In this document: in pieces, positions 7,498 to 16,995 of the stretch
Layout: every line of letters starts with the position of its first letter
How positions within the stretch are numbered: position 1 is the stretch's first letter
Assembly (NCBI RefSeq): GCF_017599325.1
Contig: NZ_JAGFVM010000052.1
Location: forward strand, 1-64,000
Direction of reading: 5' to 3'
From: Marinilactibacillus kalidii
GTDB taxonomy: Bacteria > Bacillota > Bacilli > Lactobacillales > Carnobacteriaceae_A
DNA length: 64,000 nt
The notes under the pieces: generated by a model
Seen by the model: only the letters and a program-made list of their open reading frames with translations
Databases searched by the model: none
Told to the model about the DNA's origin: nothing
Program-made: the position numbers and the translations under genes

Positions 7498-10353
7498 ATG
7501 AGTAACGATAAAATTGTTGTACGTGGTGCCCGTTCGCATAACCTCAAAGATATTGATGTTACGATACCACGAGATAAATTTGTTGTCATGACAGGGCTGT
7601 CTGGTTCGGGAAAAAGCTCGTTAGCCTTCGATACGCTGTATGCAGAAGGACAGCGTCGATACGTAGAGTCTCTTTCAGCCTACGCAAGACAGTTTCTTGG
7701 ACAAATGGATAAGCCAGATGTCGATAGTATTGATGGTTTAAGCCCAGCAATATCAATTGATCAGAAGACCACTAGCAATAATCCTAGGTCTACTGTCGGT
7801 ACTGCTACAGAAATCAATGATTATATGCGACTAATGTTTGCGCGCATTGGGACACCGATTTGTCCGAATGATGGAACGGAGATTTCTAGTCAATCAGTAG
7901 AGCAGATGGTCGATCAAATTCTAGAAAATCCAGAGAAAACAAAACTTCAAATCTTAGCACCAATCATCAAAGGTAAAAAAGGACAACACAAAAAAGTATT
8001 AGATAAAATCAAGTCAGAAGGATTTGTTCGAGTAAGAGTTAATGGCGAAATGATGGATATTGGAGACGATATCGAGCTTGAGAAAAATAAAAAACATACG
8101 ATAGAAGTTGTTGTTGATAGAATTGTTATTAAAGAAGGGATTCGTTCTCGTCTATTTGAGTCTGTTGAATCTGCACTTAGCTTAGCAGACGGGTTTGTGA
8201 TTGCTGATTTCATTGGAGATAGAGAAGAATTATTCAGTGAACATTATGCTTGTCCACATTGTGGATTCACTTTACCTAAAATTGAACCAAGACTGTTTTC
8301 ATTCAACGCACCTTTTGGCGCTTGTTCAGCTTGTGATGGTTTAGGTACAAACCTTGAAGTCGATATTGATCTTGTTATTCCAGATCAATCTCTTTCTATT
8401 GATGATGGCGCCATTATTCCTTGGAACCCAATCAGTTCAAATTATTACCCGCAAATGTTGGCTCAAGCTTGTGAGCATTTTGGCATTAAGACAGATGTTC
8501 CTTTTGAAGAACTTTCGAAGAATGACCAAGATACAATCTTAAATGGGTCAAAAGATAAAAAATTTCACTTCCATTACAAAAATGATTTTGGAAGTGTCAG
8601 AGATACCATGATTCCTTTCGAAGGTATTTTGCCGAATATTTCAAGAAGATATAAAGAAACGAATAGTGATTTCACAAGAAACCAGATGCTTCAGTACATG
8701 ACAGAACTAGAATGTCCTGTTTGTAAAGGAAAGAGACTGAACAGAGAAGCTTTATCTGTAAAGGTTCTTGGAAAAGACATCGGTGACGTCAGTGGTTATT
8801 CTATCGATCAAGCACACAGCTTTTTTGATCGTATGGACTTGTCTTCACGGAACACGACAATTGCTTTACCGATTCAAAAAGAAATATTGGATCGATTGAG
8901 ATTTCTTAAAAATGTGGGGCTTGATTATCTGACATTGAGCCGTAAAGCCGGTACCTTATCGGGGGGAGAAGCACAGCGAATCCGACTAGCGACTCAAATT
9001 GGATCAAACCTTTCGGGTGTACTTTATATCTTAGATGAACCTTCTATTGGGTTACATCAAAGGGATAATAATCGTTTGATCGATTCTTTGAAAAATATGC
9101 GTGATTTAGGCAATACATTAATTGTAGTAGAGCATGATGAAGATACAATGCGAGCAGCGGATCATCTAATAGATATTGGACCAGGTGCTGGAGAGCACGG
9201 TGGTAATATCGTTGCAAGTGGAACACCAGAGGAAATTGAAAACAATAAGGATTCTTTGACGGGCGCTTATCTTTCTGGAGAAAAATTTATCGCCGTTCCG
9301 GAAACGCGTCGTTCAGAAGATCTCGGTGCAGTCGTCATTAAAGGTGCGAAGGAAAATAATCTTAAGAACGTAAATGTTTCTTTCCCATTGGGTAGATTTA
9401 CAGCTGTAACAGGCGTTTCTGGATCAGGAAAAAGTTCTTTGGTAAATGGTATATTGAGAAAAGCCTTATCTAGAGAAGTTGGTCGGTCGAAAGCAAAACC
9501 CGGTTTGCATAAAAGTATCTCTGGTTACGAAGGTATTGAAAAAATTATCGATATTGATCAAAGCCCTATTGGGCGTACACCTAGAAGTAATCCTGCCACT
9601 TATACAAGTGTCTTCGATGATATTCGAGACTTGTTTGCTAAAACAAATGAAGCGAAAATGCGTGGGTATAAAAAAGGCCGCTTTAGTTTCAACGTTCGTG
9701 GCGGAAGATGTGAAGCTTGTAAAGGCGACGGTATACTAAAAATCGAAATGCATTTCTTGCCAGATGTTTATGTTCCTTGTGAGGTTTGTCATGGAACAAG
9801 ATATAACTCAGAAACACTGGAAGTGAAATATAAAGGTAAAAACATCGCAGAAGTACTGGAAATGAACATTGAAGAAGCTGCAGAATTCTTTGAAAATGTT
9901 CCGAAAATTTCTAGAAAAATGCAAACGATCATTGATGTCGGCTTAGGATACATGACACTTGGTCAGCCAGCCACTACACTATCGGGTGGGGAAGCACAAC
10001 GGATGAAGCTAGCGAGTGAGTTGCATAAAAGACAAAGTGGTCATAACTTCTATATTTTAGATGAACCGACAACGGGCTTGCATGCAGATGATATTTCTAG
10101 ACTACTTGTCGTGTTGGATAGACTCGTTGAGGCAGGTAATACTGTACTTGTTATTGAGCATAATTTAGATGTCATCAAAGTAGCAGACTACGTGATCGAC
10201 TTAGGACCAGAAGGGGGCGCTGGTGGTGGGACAATTTTAGCTACCGGTACACCTGAAGAATTAGCTCAAGTCAACGAAAGTTATACAGGGTACTACCTGA
10301 AAGAAGTCTTAGAAAAAGAAACTAAGCGTAAAGAACAATTAAAAACGAACTAA
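7498..10353 (+). CDS. uvrA: Excinuclease ABC subunit A
   Basis: The damage-recognition ATPase of nucleotide excision repair, about 951 residues, normal length. The first ABC module has Walker [10 protein letters not shown] near residue 35 and signature [11 protein letters not shown]. The second has Walker [10 protein letters not shown] near residue 640 and signature [11 protein letters not shown]. Both zinc modules are present (CPHCGF...CSAC and CEACKGDG...CEVCHG). A TTG at 7495 precedes the ATG at 7498; the ATG matches the family N-terminus ([11 protein letters not shown]), whereas the TTG is better spaced (9 bases) from AAGGA. uvrB, usually adjacent in Firmicutes, is not found upstream in this window. 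Confidence 0.97.
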   Translation: MSNDKIVVRGARSHNLKDIDVTIPRDKFVVMTGLSGSGKSSLAFDTLYAEGQRRYVESLSAYARQFLGQMDKPDVDSIDGLSPAISIDQKTTSNNPRSTVGTATEINDYMRLMFARIGTPICPNDGTEISSQSVEQMVDQILENPEKTKLQILAPIIKGKKGQHKKVLDKIKSEGFVRVRVNGEMMDIGDDIELEKNKKHTIEVVVDRIVIKEGIRSRLFESVESALSLADGFVIADFIGDREELFSEHYACPHCGFTLPKIEPRLFSFNAPFGACSACDGLGTNLEVDIDLVIPDQSLSIDDGAIIPWNPISSNYYPQMLAQACEHFGIKTDVPFEELSKNDQDTILNGSKDKKFHFHYKNDFGSVRDTMIPFEGILPNISRRYKETNSDFTRNQMLQYMTELECPVCKGKRLNREALSVKVLGKDIGDVSGYSIDQAHSFFDRMDLSSRNTTIALPIQKEILDRLRFLKNVGLDYLTLSRKAGTLSGGEAQRIRLATQIGSNLSGVLYILDEPSIGLHQRDNNRLIDSLKNMRDLGNTLIVVEHDEDTMRAADHLIDIGPGAGEHGGNIVASGTPEEIENNKDSLTGAYLSGEKFIAVPETRRSEDLGAVVIKGAKENNLKNVNVSFPLGRFTAVTGVSGSGKSSLVNGILRKALSREVGRSKAKPGLHKSISGYEGIEKIIDIDQSPIGRTPRSNPATYTSVFDDIRDLFAKTNEAKMRGYKKGRFSFNVRGGRCEACKGDGILKIEMHFLPDVYVPCEVCHGTRYNSETLEVKYKGKNIAEVLEMNIEEAAEFFENVPKISRKMQTIIDVGLGYMTLGQPATTLSGGEAQRMKLASELHKRQSGHNFYILDEPTTGLHADDISRLLVVLDRLVEAGNTVLVIEHNLDVIKVADYVIDLGPEGGAGGGTILATGTPEELAQVNESYTGYYLKEVLEKETKRKEQLKTN

Positions 10354-10360
10354 TGTTACG

Positions 10361-10395
10361 AAGCCTTCGAAGGGTATCCTTTGAAGGCTTTTGTG
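10361..10395 (+). terminator. Terminator of uvrA
   Basis: A stem AAGCCTTCGAAGG / CCTTTGAAGGCTT (one wobble or mismatch) is followed by a short TTTT. Confidence 0.75.
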
Positions 10396-10440
10396 TGTAT
10401 CGATCGTTTCAAACTAAATTAAACCCAAATATCAGTCGCA

Positions 10441-10478
10441 AGTCCTATGACATTTTTTTATAGATGTTGCATACTATA
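10441..10478 (+). promoter_or_regulatory. Candidate liaXYZ promoter with small palindrome
   Basis: ATGACA (10447-10452) and CATACT (10470-10475) are 17 bases apart. The -35 is overlapped by the palindrome GTC-ctat-GAC (10442-10451), a possible operator. This is not the GAC-N4-GTC arrangement described for LiaR in Bacillus, so the regulator is unknown. Confidence 0.35.
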
Positions 10479-10575
10479 GATACGGGTAGAAGAAATGATC
10501 TATTCATTAAGGTATTGAATCAAGTTACGTAAAATGAATGTTAAACACAACAGACGATAATGGTAGAAGAATCGA

Positions 10576-12333
10576 ATGGGAGGAAAAAACATGCAAGAGA
10601 GAGAACGAATTTTAGAATTAGTCAAAAACGGTGTCATTTCAACTCAGGAAGGCTTAGATCTGTTAGAGTCTTTGGTCAAAAAAGAGAATAAACAAAATGA
10701 AGACAGAGAATTTGAACAAACAGAATCACCCAATGTCACTGGCGACGTAGAAGAGCCTATTTATTCTTCAGTAGACGAAAATAAAGCAGATGACGAAACA
10801 GAAAAAAAAGCTGCGCAAAATGATGAGTTAGAAAAAGAACTGGAAACCTTGGCTACTGAAATCAATCAATACTCTGTTGAGCTTGACCAAGTAAATAACC
10901 AGTTATCAGATAAGAAAAGAAAATTAGACAATAAAAAAGCTGAACTCAATGACTTACGTGAAGGATCTAAAATGCGTAAATCACAAGAACGCTCAGAAAT
11001 TCAAACAGATTTAGCGAATTTGGAAAAAGAATTGTCTTTAATCCAAAAAATCGATGAGTTAGATAATACTGCTGAAGTAGCAGAATTAAAAGCAGATATT
11101 CAATCGACTAGAGCAGCATTAGAAAAACTAGAAGCGAGAAAAGATCCCCAGACAGCTGAACAAGTAGCTGATCTTGAAGCAGAGGTCGAAACGCTTGAAG
11201 CAGAACTTGAAGAAGTCCAAACACAAAAAACAGCTGTGATGAAACAATTACATGCGACAAAAATGAAACAATGGACCAATAAAGCTAAACAAGTCTCTGA
11301 TAAATTAGAACTACCAGAAAATTGGAAAGACGATGCTTCTGAAACATTGACGAAAGCGGGCAAACAATTAGAGGCTAGCGGTAAAGAGCTTGGTAAGTTC
11401 ATTCGTGAATCTGTCTCAACGTCAATGAAGAGTGAAAAAGCACAATCTGTCAAAGGATCGTTCAATTCTGCTCTTGAGAATTTTGACTGGAAAGACATCA
11501 ATATTCGCGTACCAAAATTAGCTTCTACTAATTTTGAAAACGAATGGACTTTTGAGAATACCACAGCTAGTATTTTAGATTTCAAACTAGCAAACGGGAA
11601 GCTTAAATTAAAAGCCAGCTCAGATGATACGATCAAGATTTCTGCAAAAGTTAAAATTTATGGTAAAATAGACGAAGAAACACCATTAGCAGCATTTGAA
11701 GAACGTAGTCAAATTGAAGTAGACGAAGATCGGTTCATCTTCCATGTACCAAATAAACGCATTGAAGCAATCGTTACGATCTCACTACCAAAACGAGTAT
11801 ATGACTATACTTCAATCAAGTTATTGAATGGAGACGTTCAGTTCAAGTCATTCGAAGGTAAAGATGTGTTTGTTAAATCGACGAATGGTAACATGGCATT
11901 CAAGAATACAAATGTAGTGATGCTTGAAGTTAAAGGAACAAATGGAACGGTACAAGTTCAAGACTCAGATATCAGAGATTTCTTGGTCAGTACAGTGAGT
12001 GGTTCTGTTATATTCAACGGATCCCCTTTAAGCGCGGATGTTTCTACGACAAACGGAGAAGTGAAGTTGACATTGAACAATAAAGAAATGACAAGAATCA
12101 AAGCAAGCTCAGTCAATGGTAACGTCAAAATCGCTATTCCTAAATCACTAGATATTGAAGGCGAAGCAAAAACTGTCTTTGGTGAAGTTAAGTCTAGATT
12201 GACAGATATTGATGTTCAGTCTAAACAGGCAACTAAACTAAAATTCAATCGTATTAGAGAAGGTAAAGTACTTCAATTAACAGCCCAAACAACTTCTGGG
12301 AACATTCTCTTAAAAGATTCAGATAAATCATAA
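10576..12333 (+). CDS. liaX: LiaX-like envelope-stress protein (coiled coil plus DUF4097)
   Basis: A 585-residue protein in three parts: a short N-terminal helical SHOCT-like/YvlB_N segment (ERERILELVKNGVISTQEGLDLLESL), a long acidic coiled-coil (about 65-235, repeated EL/LE heptads) and a C-terminal DUF4097 beta-repeat domain (about 305-580). It has no signal peptide. Architecture and the following PspC and holin-like genes match Enterococcus faecalis LiaX-LiaY-LiaZ (Bacillus YvlB-YvlC-YvlD). LiaX is released or surface-displayed there, senses antimicrobial peptides and daptomycin, and its C-terminal domain restrains the response. Location between uvrA and hprK is as I recall it for enterococci. 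A second possible start, ATG at 10591 (MQERER), has the better SD (GGGAGG). Confidence 0.85.
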   Translation: MGGKNMQERERILELVKNGVISTQEGLDLLESLVKKENKQNEDREFEQTESPNVTGDVEEPIYSSVDENKADDETEKKAAQNDELEKELETLATEINQYSVELDQVNNQLSDKKRKLDNKKAELNDLREGSKMRKSQERSEIQTDLANLEKELSLIQKIDELDNTAEVAELKADIQSTRAALEKLEARKDPQTAEQVADLEAEVETLEAELEEVQTQKTAVMKQLHATKMKQWTNKAKQVSDKLELPENWKDDASETLTKAGKQLEASGKELGKFIRESVSTSMKSEKAQSVKGSFNSALENFDWKDINIRVPKLASTNFENEWTFENTTASILDFKLANGKLKLKASSDDTIKISAKVKIYGKIDEETPLAAFEERSQIEVDEDRFIFHVPNKRIEAIVTISLPKRVYDYTSIKLLNGDVQFKSFEGKDVFVKSTNGNMAFKNTNVVMLEVKGTNGTVQVQDSDIRDFLVSTVSGSVIFNGSPLSADVSTTNGEVKLTLNNKEMTRIKASSVNGNVKIAIPKSLDIEGEAKTVFGEVKSRLTDIDVQSKQATKLKFNRIREGKVLQLTAQTTSGNILLKDSDKS

Positions 12334-12355
12334 TAAATAAAGGTGGTCATTTATA

Positions 12356-12670
12356 ATGGGTAATTTAAGAAAATCAAAAAATAATGCAGTGATCTTCGGT
12401 GTCCTTGGGGGCGTCGGAGAGTACTTCAACGTGGATCCCGTACTTTTACGTGTAATCGTTGTTGTCGCAACTTTTGCAGGAGTAGGAATAACCGTTCCGT
12501 TATATCTATTTGCTGCCTTACTAATGCCTGATGGTAAAAGTTCTAAATCATCCGATCAGTCAAGAAATTTTAACGCTTATGGCGATCGTCCTAATCCATT
12601 CTCAAACTCTAAAGAGTCTAAGAGAAAAGAAGCAGAAAAAGTGGACGAGGATGACTGGAGTGACTTTTAA
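12356..12670 (+). CDS. liaY: PspC-domain membrane protein (LiaY-like)
   Basis: A 104-residue protein. An N-terminal PspC domain (residues 1-58) has the family core GVLGGVGEYFNVDPVLLRV followed by one strong membrane helix (VVVATFAGVGITVPLYLFAALLMP). A charged hydrophilic tail rich in S, N and K follows, ending DEDDWSDF. In enterococci LiaY bridges LiaX and cardiolipin-linked remodelling of membrane domains. It lies 22 bases after liaX and 2 bases before liaZ, evidently one operon. Confidence 0.88.
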   Translation: MGNLRKSKNNAVIFGVLGGVGEYFNVDPVLLRVIVVVATFAGVGITVPLYLFAALLMPDGKSSKSSDQSRNFNAYGDRPNPFSNSKESKRKEAEKVDEDDWSDF

Positions 12671-12672
12671 TT

Positions 12673-13008
12673 ATGAAATGGTGGCAAAGAATTCTTGCTA
12701 ATACGGTTATTTTTCTAGCGTTGGCAGGATTCCTTAGTGGTTTCCAAATCGCAACATGGCAAACAGCACTGATTGCAGCGGTTGTCTTTGCAGGGTTGAA
12801 TCTGTTTGTTAAACCGGTTTTAGTGATTTTGTCTCTACCCATTACTTTTCTGACACTTGGATTATTTTATTTCGTCATTAATGGATTGATGTTGTGGCTC
12901 ACTGCAGCATTGGTCAGTGGATTTGAATTCAGTTCATTCGGTATGTCACTGTTTGTGGCGCTGATCGTTTCAGCTTTGAATGCATTTTTCAGTAACGGGT
13001 ACGAGTGA
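12673..13008 (+). CDS. liaZ: Holin-like four-helix membrane protein (LiaZ/YvlD-like)
   Basis: A 111-residue very hydrophobic protein with four predicted helices, of the YvlD/phage_holin_4_2 family (motif FVKPVLVILSLPITFLTLGLFYFVINGLMLW). It is the last gene of the operon, two bases after liaY. The holin name is structural only; in Bacillus and Enterococcus the homologues belong to the cell-envelope stress response. The C-terminus (FFSNGYE) is short. Confidence 0.87.
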   Translation: MKWWQRILANTVIFLALAGFLSGFQIATWQTALIAAVVFAGLNLFVKPVLVILSLPITFLTLGLFYFVINGLMLWLTAALVSGFEFSSFGMSLFVALIVSALNAFFSNGYE

Positions 13009-13042
13009 AACGTAAGAGACCGTTTATGATAAGCGTTAATCT

Positions 13043-13088
13043 AGACCTTTTATCTCAGTATCTATTCTCTGAGATAAAAGGTCTTTTT
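13043..13088 (+). terminator. Terminator of liaXYZ
   Basis: A 16-bp near-perfect stem (AGACCTTTTATCTCAG and its complement) with a 10-base loop runs into TTTTT. Confidence 0.92.
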
Positions 13089-13296
13089 AATTGTTCTAAA
13101 TTAAATGAATGCTGATTTCGGTGGGTGATAGCTACTATAAACCATAAGTCAATTATGATATGATGTAAGTGCTTATTAGTTTGAAGCAGATAACACGATA
13201 GAATCCAGAATGCTTACAAACCAACTTAAAGAAAACATGATCAATGACTCAATAAAGGAGTATTAAAAGCATTGAATCGTAGTAAAGGAGCGTAAT

Positions 13297-14235
13297 ATGA
13301 CGAATACAGTTACGATTAAACAATTAGTCGATGCAATGAACGACATTAAGGTCATTGTTGGAGAAGATAATCTAGAAAGACATATTACTATCAGTGATTT
13401 ATCTCGACCTGCACTTGAGTTGACTGGATATTTTAGTTTTTATCCACAGAACCGAGTACAACTACTTGGGAGAACAGAGCTTTCTTTTGTCGAGCGTATG
13501 ACAAGTGATGAACGATATATTATCATGAAAAGAATGTGCCAAGGTGATACGCCAGCATTCCTAGTTTCGAGAAATCAGGAACCCCCTAAAGAATTGATTA
13601 AAGCTGCTTCAGAAAAGGGTATTCCCGTTTTAGTATCTACAAGACCAACTACGAGACTCTCATCTAATGTAACGAACTTTCTGGAAGAACGTCTAGCAGA
13701 AAGAATTTCTCAGCACGGAGTGCTAGTAGATATTTATGGTATGGGCGTTTTAATCATAGGAGATTCCGGCATTGGTAAATCAGAGACAGCGTTAGAATTG
13801 ATTCAACGTGGCCATCGATTAGTCGCCGACGATCGTGTTGAACTGTACATGATGGATGAGCACCGTATAATAGGAGAACCACCTGAAATTTTAAGACATT
13901 TAATCGAGATTCGTGGGATTGGTGTCATTGATGTCGTGAATCTGTTTGGTGTAGGTTCTATTCGGACGAGCAAGACAGTTGATTTAGTGATGAATCTAGA
14001 ACATTGGGATAGAAATCGTCAATATGACAGACTAGGTAATAATCTCGAGAATATGAGATTCTTTAATGTCGATGTACCAAAATTATCCATACCTGTTCGT
14101 GTAGGTCGTAACTTGTCTATTATCATTGAAATTGCTGCAATGAATATTCGCGCAAAACAAATGGGTTATGATGCGACTGAAACATTCGAGCGTAATCTTG
14201 AGCAACTGATCAAGAAAAATTCAGAAGATGTCTAG
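13297..14235 (+). CDS. hprK: HPr kinase/phosphorylase
   Basis: A 312-residue bifunctional enzyme that phosphorylates HPr (and Crh) on Ser46 in response to fructose-1,6-bisphosphate and dephosphorylates it by phosphorolysis, giving pyrophosphate; it is the sensor of catabolite repression. The P-loop is GDSGIGKS (155-162), followed by the HprK signature EIRGIGVIDV (204-213). The preceding H and D residues (ISQHGVLVDIYG) are conserved. It starts an hprK-lgt-ppaX-gpsA operon, the classical Firmicute order. The ATG has AAAGGAG upstream; a second AAAGGAG 30 bases earlier has no useful start after it. Confidence 0.97.
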   Translation: MTNTVTIKQLVDAMNDIKVIVGEDNLERHITISDLSRPALELTGYFSFYPQNRVQLLGRTELSFVERMTSDERYIIMKRMCQGDTPAFLVSRNQEPPKELIKAASEKGIPVLVSTRPTTRLSSNVTNFLEERLAERISQHGVLVDIYGMGVLIIGDSGIGKSETALELIQRGHRLVADDRVELYMMDEHRIIGEPPEILRHLIEIRGIGVIDVVNLFGVGSIRTSKTVDLVMNLEHWDRNRQYDRLGNNLENMRFFNVDVPKLSIPVRVGRNLSIIIEIAAMNIRAKQMGYDATETFERNLEQLIKKNSEDV

Positions 14236-14253
14236 TATGGAGGATATAAGGCT

Positions 14254-15129
14254 ATGAGTAATCAATTAGGTGCAATCGATCCAGTCGCTATAAGACTGGG
14301 TCCTTTAACCGTTGCTTGGTACGGTATTATTATTGTTACAGGGATGTTTTTAGCTGTTTGGCTAAGTATTAGAGAAGGTGAAAAAAGAGGGATTGAAGAG
14401 GACTTTATTGTCGATCTCGCTTTTAGAGCGATTCCCGCAGGATTAATAGGGGCGAGAATTTATTATGTTCTCTTTGAATTAGATGTTTATTTGCAAGACC
14501 CTATACGTATTTTTTACATATGGGAAGGCGGAATCGCTATTTATGGCGGTTTATTAGCTGGTTTTGCAACACTGTTGTGGTTCAGTAAGCAAAGAAACGT
14601 ACCCGTTTGGTTGTTACTAGACGTACTTGCGCCACACGTCATGATTGCACAAGCAATCGGTCGTTGGGGAAACTTTGTTAATCAAGAGGCCCACGGTGGC
14701 GAAGTAACTCGATCTTTTCTAGAACGGCTGATGTTACCTAATTTTGTGATTGAACAAATGAATATCAACGGCGTCTATTACCATCCGACTTTTTTGTATG
14801 AGTCATTATGGAATTTAGTGGGCTTTATCGTCTTAATGATCGTCCGTAGTAAAGAGGGCGTTTTAAGAAGAGGAGAAGTCGCGTTAGGATACGTAGCTTG
14901 GTATAGTATGGGACGGTTTTGGATCGAAGGGATGCGTACAGATAGCTTATATCTAGGACCACTTCGCGTGTCTCAAGTTCTTTCGGTTCTTCTGTTTGTT
15001 GGGGCAGTAGCTTTGATTTTATATAGACGCTTCTACCAGTATCCAACGCCACCTTACTATACAGAAGGCTTATTGCCTGAAAAAACATTTGCTGAAAAAA
15101 AGCAAAAGGCTGCGCAAAAAAGTAAATAA
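14254..15129 (+). CDS. lgt: Prolipoprotein diacylglyceryl transferase
   Basis: An integral membrane enzyme (291 residues, seven predicted helices) that transfers diacylglycerol from phosphatidylglycerol to the lipobox cysteine of prolipoproteins. The Lgt signature is visible as GRWGNFVNQEAHGG (about residues 132-145), and the N-terminal Y-G-I-I motif WYGIIIVTG is conserved. It is 18 bases after hprK with SD GGAGG. A lipoprotein substrate is encoded elsewhere in the window at 62673. Confidence 0.96.
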   Translation: MSNQLGAIDPVAIRLGPLTVAWYGIIIVTGMFLAVWLSIREGEKRGIEEDFIVDLAFRAIPAGLIGARIYYVLFELDVYLQDPIRIFYIWEGGIAIYGGLLAGFATLLWFSKQRNVPVWLLLDVLAPHVMIAQAIGRWGNFVNQEAHGGEVTRSFLERLMLPNFVIEQMNINGVYYHPTFLYESLWNLVGFIVLMIVRSKEGVLRRGEVALGYVAWYSMGRFWIEGMRTDSLYLGPLRVSQVLSVLLFVGAVALILYRRFYQYPTPPYYTEGLLPEKTFAEKKQKAAQKSK

Positions 15130-15155
15130 TTGTTTAGATAGAGAGGAATTCATTT

Positions 15156-15848
15156 TTGGAATATACAGCAGCACTATTTGATTTTGATGGCACACTTGCC
15201 AACTCAAATGAGTTGATTAATCGTACACATTTGACGATATTAGAGGAATTATTTCCAGGCGTTTATACGATGGACTCTGTTCGCCAGTTTAATGGGCCAT
15301 CGTTAACGGAAGTTTATGAAACATTAGTGCCAGATAAAGCAGAAGAAACCATTAACCGCTACAGAGATCTTAATGCGAGTCTACATGATGAAATGATTTC
15401 GCTGTTTGATGGCGTCCAAGAAGCATTACAACAATTAAAAAATCATGGTGTGAAATTAGCCGTTGTCTCTACCAAACGAAATGATATGATTGAGCGTGGG
15501 ATTCGAGTTTTAGGATTGGAAGGGCTATTTGATGTGATTATCGGGTCGCAATCTTATACGCATTTTAAACCTCATCCAGAACCGGTTTACAGGGCACTAG
15601 CTTCATTGAATGTTCCACACAATGAAGCAATCATGATTGGTGACAATCCTCACGATATTGAATCCGCAACGAATGCAGGTATTCCGAGTGTGTTCGTAGA
15701 ATGGTCGCAGAAAACATCAGAAGAGATTGCGCCTTGTCATCCCACTTATCAAGTGAAATCGATGGCTGAATTAACGACGTTGATTCTTGGAGAATCTGAA
15801 ACCAACAATCGCATGCAGCGAATAGTAGAGGAGGCGCCTAAACAGTGA
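15156..15848 (+). CDS. ppaX: Pyrophosphatase PpaX (HAD family)
   Basis: A 230-residue haloacid-dehalogenase-type hydrolase. Motif I is DFDGTLANS (nucleophile D9, acid D11), motif II VVSTK, motif III lysine in the K-P-H-P-E-P region, and motif IV GDNPHDIESA. In Bacillus PpaX hydrolyses the pyrophosphate made when HprK dephosphorylates HPr-Ser-P, so the position next to hprK is meaningful. Phosphoglycolate phosphatase is the common misannotation. The start is TTG, 8 bases after GAGGA. It overlaps gpsA by four bases (GTGA). Confidence 0.87.
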   Translation: MEYTAALFDFDGTLANSNELINRTHLTILEELFPGVYTMDSVRQFNGPSLTEVYETLVPDKAEETINRYRDLNASLHDEMISLFDGVQEALQQLKNHGVKLAVVSTKRNDMIERGIRVLGLEGLFDVIIGSQSYTHFKPHPEPVYRALASLNVPHNEAIMIGDNPHDIESATNAGIPSVFVEWSQKTSEEIAPCHPTYQVKSMAELTTLILGESETNNRMQRIVEEAPKQ

Positions 15849-16846
15849 CTAAAAAAGTAGCTGTACTAGGAGCAGGTTCTTGGGGAACTGCCTTAACGAA
15901 AGTATTGTTTGAAAATGGTCACCAAGTTACGCTTTGGAGCCGCAATCAGGATCAAGTTGATGAAATCAATCAAAAGCATACCAACAAAACTTATTTACCA
16001 GACGCTGTTTTACCAGAAGCACTAACTGCGACGACTAATCTTGAAAAAGCTGTTCATAGTGCTGAAGTTATTGTATTCGTTGTACCCACTAAGGCCATTC
16101 GGTCACTTGCTCAGCAAGTTAATCAGTTTATAGAAGTGCCAAAGTTGATCGTGCACGCTTCGAAAGGGCTTGAACAGCAGACCCATAAACGAATCTCCAC
16201 GATTCTTGAAGAAGAGATTGCTTTGACTTCTCGAACAGGTGTCGTTGCATTGTCAGGTCCCAGTCATGCCGAAGAAGTGATGGCTGACGACTTGACTACG
16301 ATAACGGCTGCTTGTGAGGAAGAAGAGCAAGCTAAAGTCGTTCAAGCTTTGTTTATAAATGACTACTTTAGAGTGTATACCAATCAAGACATTGTAGGTG
16401 TAGAGATTGGTGCAGCTTTAAAAAACATTATCGCAGTAGGCGCAGGTGCAATAGCCGGAATGGGCTTTGGTGATAATGCAAAAGCGGCACTTGTGACAAG
16501 AGGTCTTGCGGAGATCACAAGATTGGGTGTAGCAATGGGTGCTGAGCCACTAACCTTCATGGGACTTAGTGGTGTTGGAGATCTAATCGTTACTTGTACA
16601 AGTCCGCATTCAAGGAATTGGCGTGCGGGTAACTTACTAGGAAAAGGGCAGCAAGTAGATACCATTTTGAACGAGATGGGAATGGTTGTTGAGGGGATCT
16701 CAACGACGAAGGCCGCATACGAACTTGCTCAAGAATATAAAATTGATATGCCAATCACGGCAGCAATCTACGAAGTAGTTTATAGTGACGCAGAAGTAAA
16801 ATGTGTTATACTGGATTTAATGCAACGAGAAGGAAAATCAGAATAA
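15845..16846 (+). CDS. gpsA: NAD(P)H-dependent glycerol-3-phosphate dehydrogenase
   Basis: A 333-residue enzyme reducing dihydroxyacetone phosphate to sn-glycerol-3-phosphate for phospholipid synthesis. The Rossmann motif GAGSWGTAL is at residues 9-17. The catalytic lysine lies in GVEIGAALKNIIAVGAG, and the signature GLSGVGDLIVTCTSPHSRN is complete. It starts with GTG overlapping the ppaX stop, so it is translationally coupled. Together with lgt it ties the operon to membrane lipid metabolism. Confidence 0.96.
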   Translation: MTKKVAVLGAGSWGTALTKVLFENGHQVTLWSRNQDQVDEINQKHTNKTYLPDAVLPEALTATTNLEKAVHSAEVIVFVVPTKAIRSLAQQVNQFIEVPKLIVHASKGLEQQTHKRISTILEEEIALTSRTGVVALSGPSHAEEVMADDLTTITAACEEEEQAKVVQALFINDYFRVYTNQDIVGVEIGAALKNIIAVGAGAIAGMGFGDNAKAALVTRGLAEITRLGVAMGAEPLTFMGLSGVGDLIVTCTSPHSRNWRAGNLLGKGQQVDTILNEMGMVVEGISTTKAAYELAQEYKIDMPITAAIYEVVYSDAEVKCVILDLMQREGKSE

Positions 16847-16917
16847 AAGCGGATAACCGATGTCAGCATGAAGCGCTGTATTGATTCAACTATCGAGTGA
16901 AAATAAGTCTACTTAAA

Positions 16918-16947
16918 TGTAGAAGGAAGACGAAGTCTTTCTACATA
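16918..16947 (+). other. Imperfect hairpin between gpsA and galU
   Basis: ATGTAGAAGGAAGAC and GTCTTTCTACAT form an imperfect stem around GAA. No U run follows, so this is more likely a processing or leader structure of galU than a strong terminator. Confidence 0.4.
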
Positions 16948-16995
16948 AAATTATGTAAAATGAAGGAGATCTGAATGAAAAAGGAGAAGAAAGAA

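Noticed and set aside
10442-10451. LiaR binding site
   Set aside because: The known motif is GAC-N4-GTC; here it is GTC-N4-GAC, so I list it only as an unassigned palindrome.
11100-11636. 178-codon open frame on the minus strand inside liaX
   Set aside because: Shadow of the biased codons of the coiled-coil and beta regions; serine-rich nonsense composition and no ribosome site.
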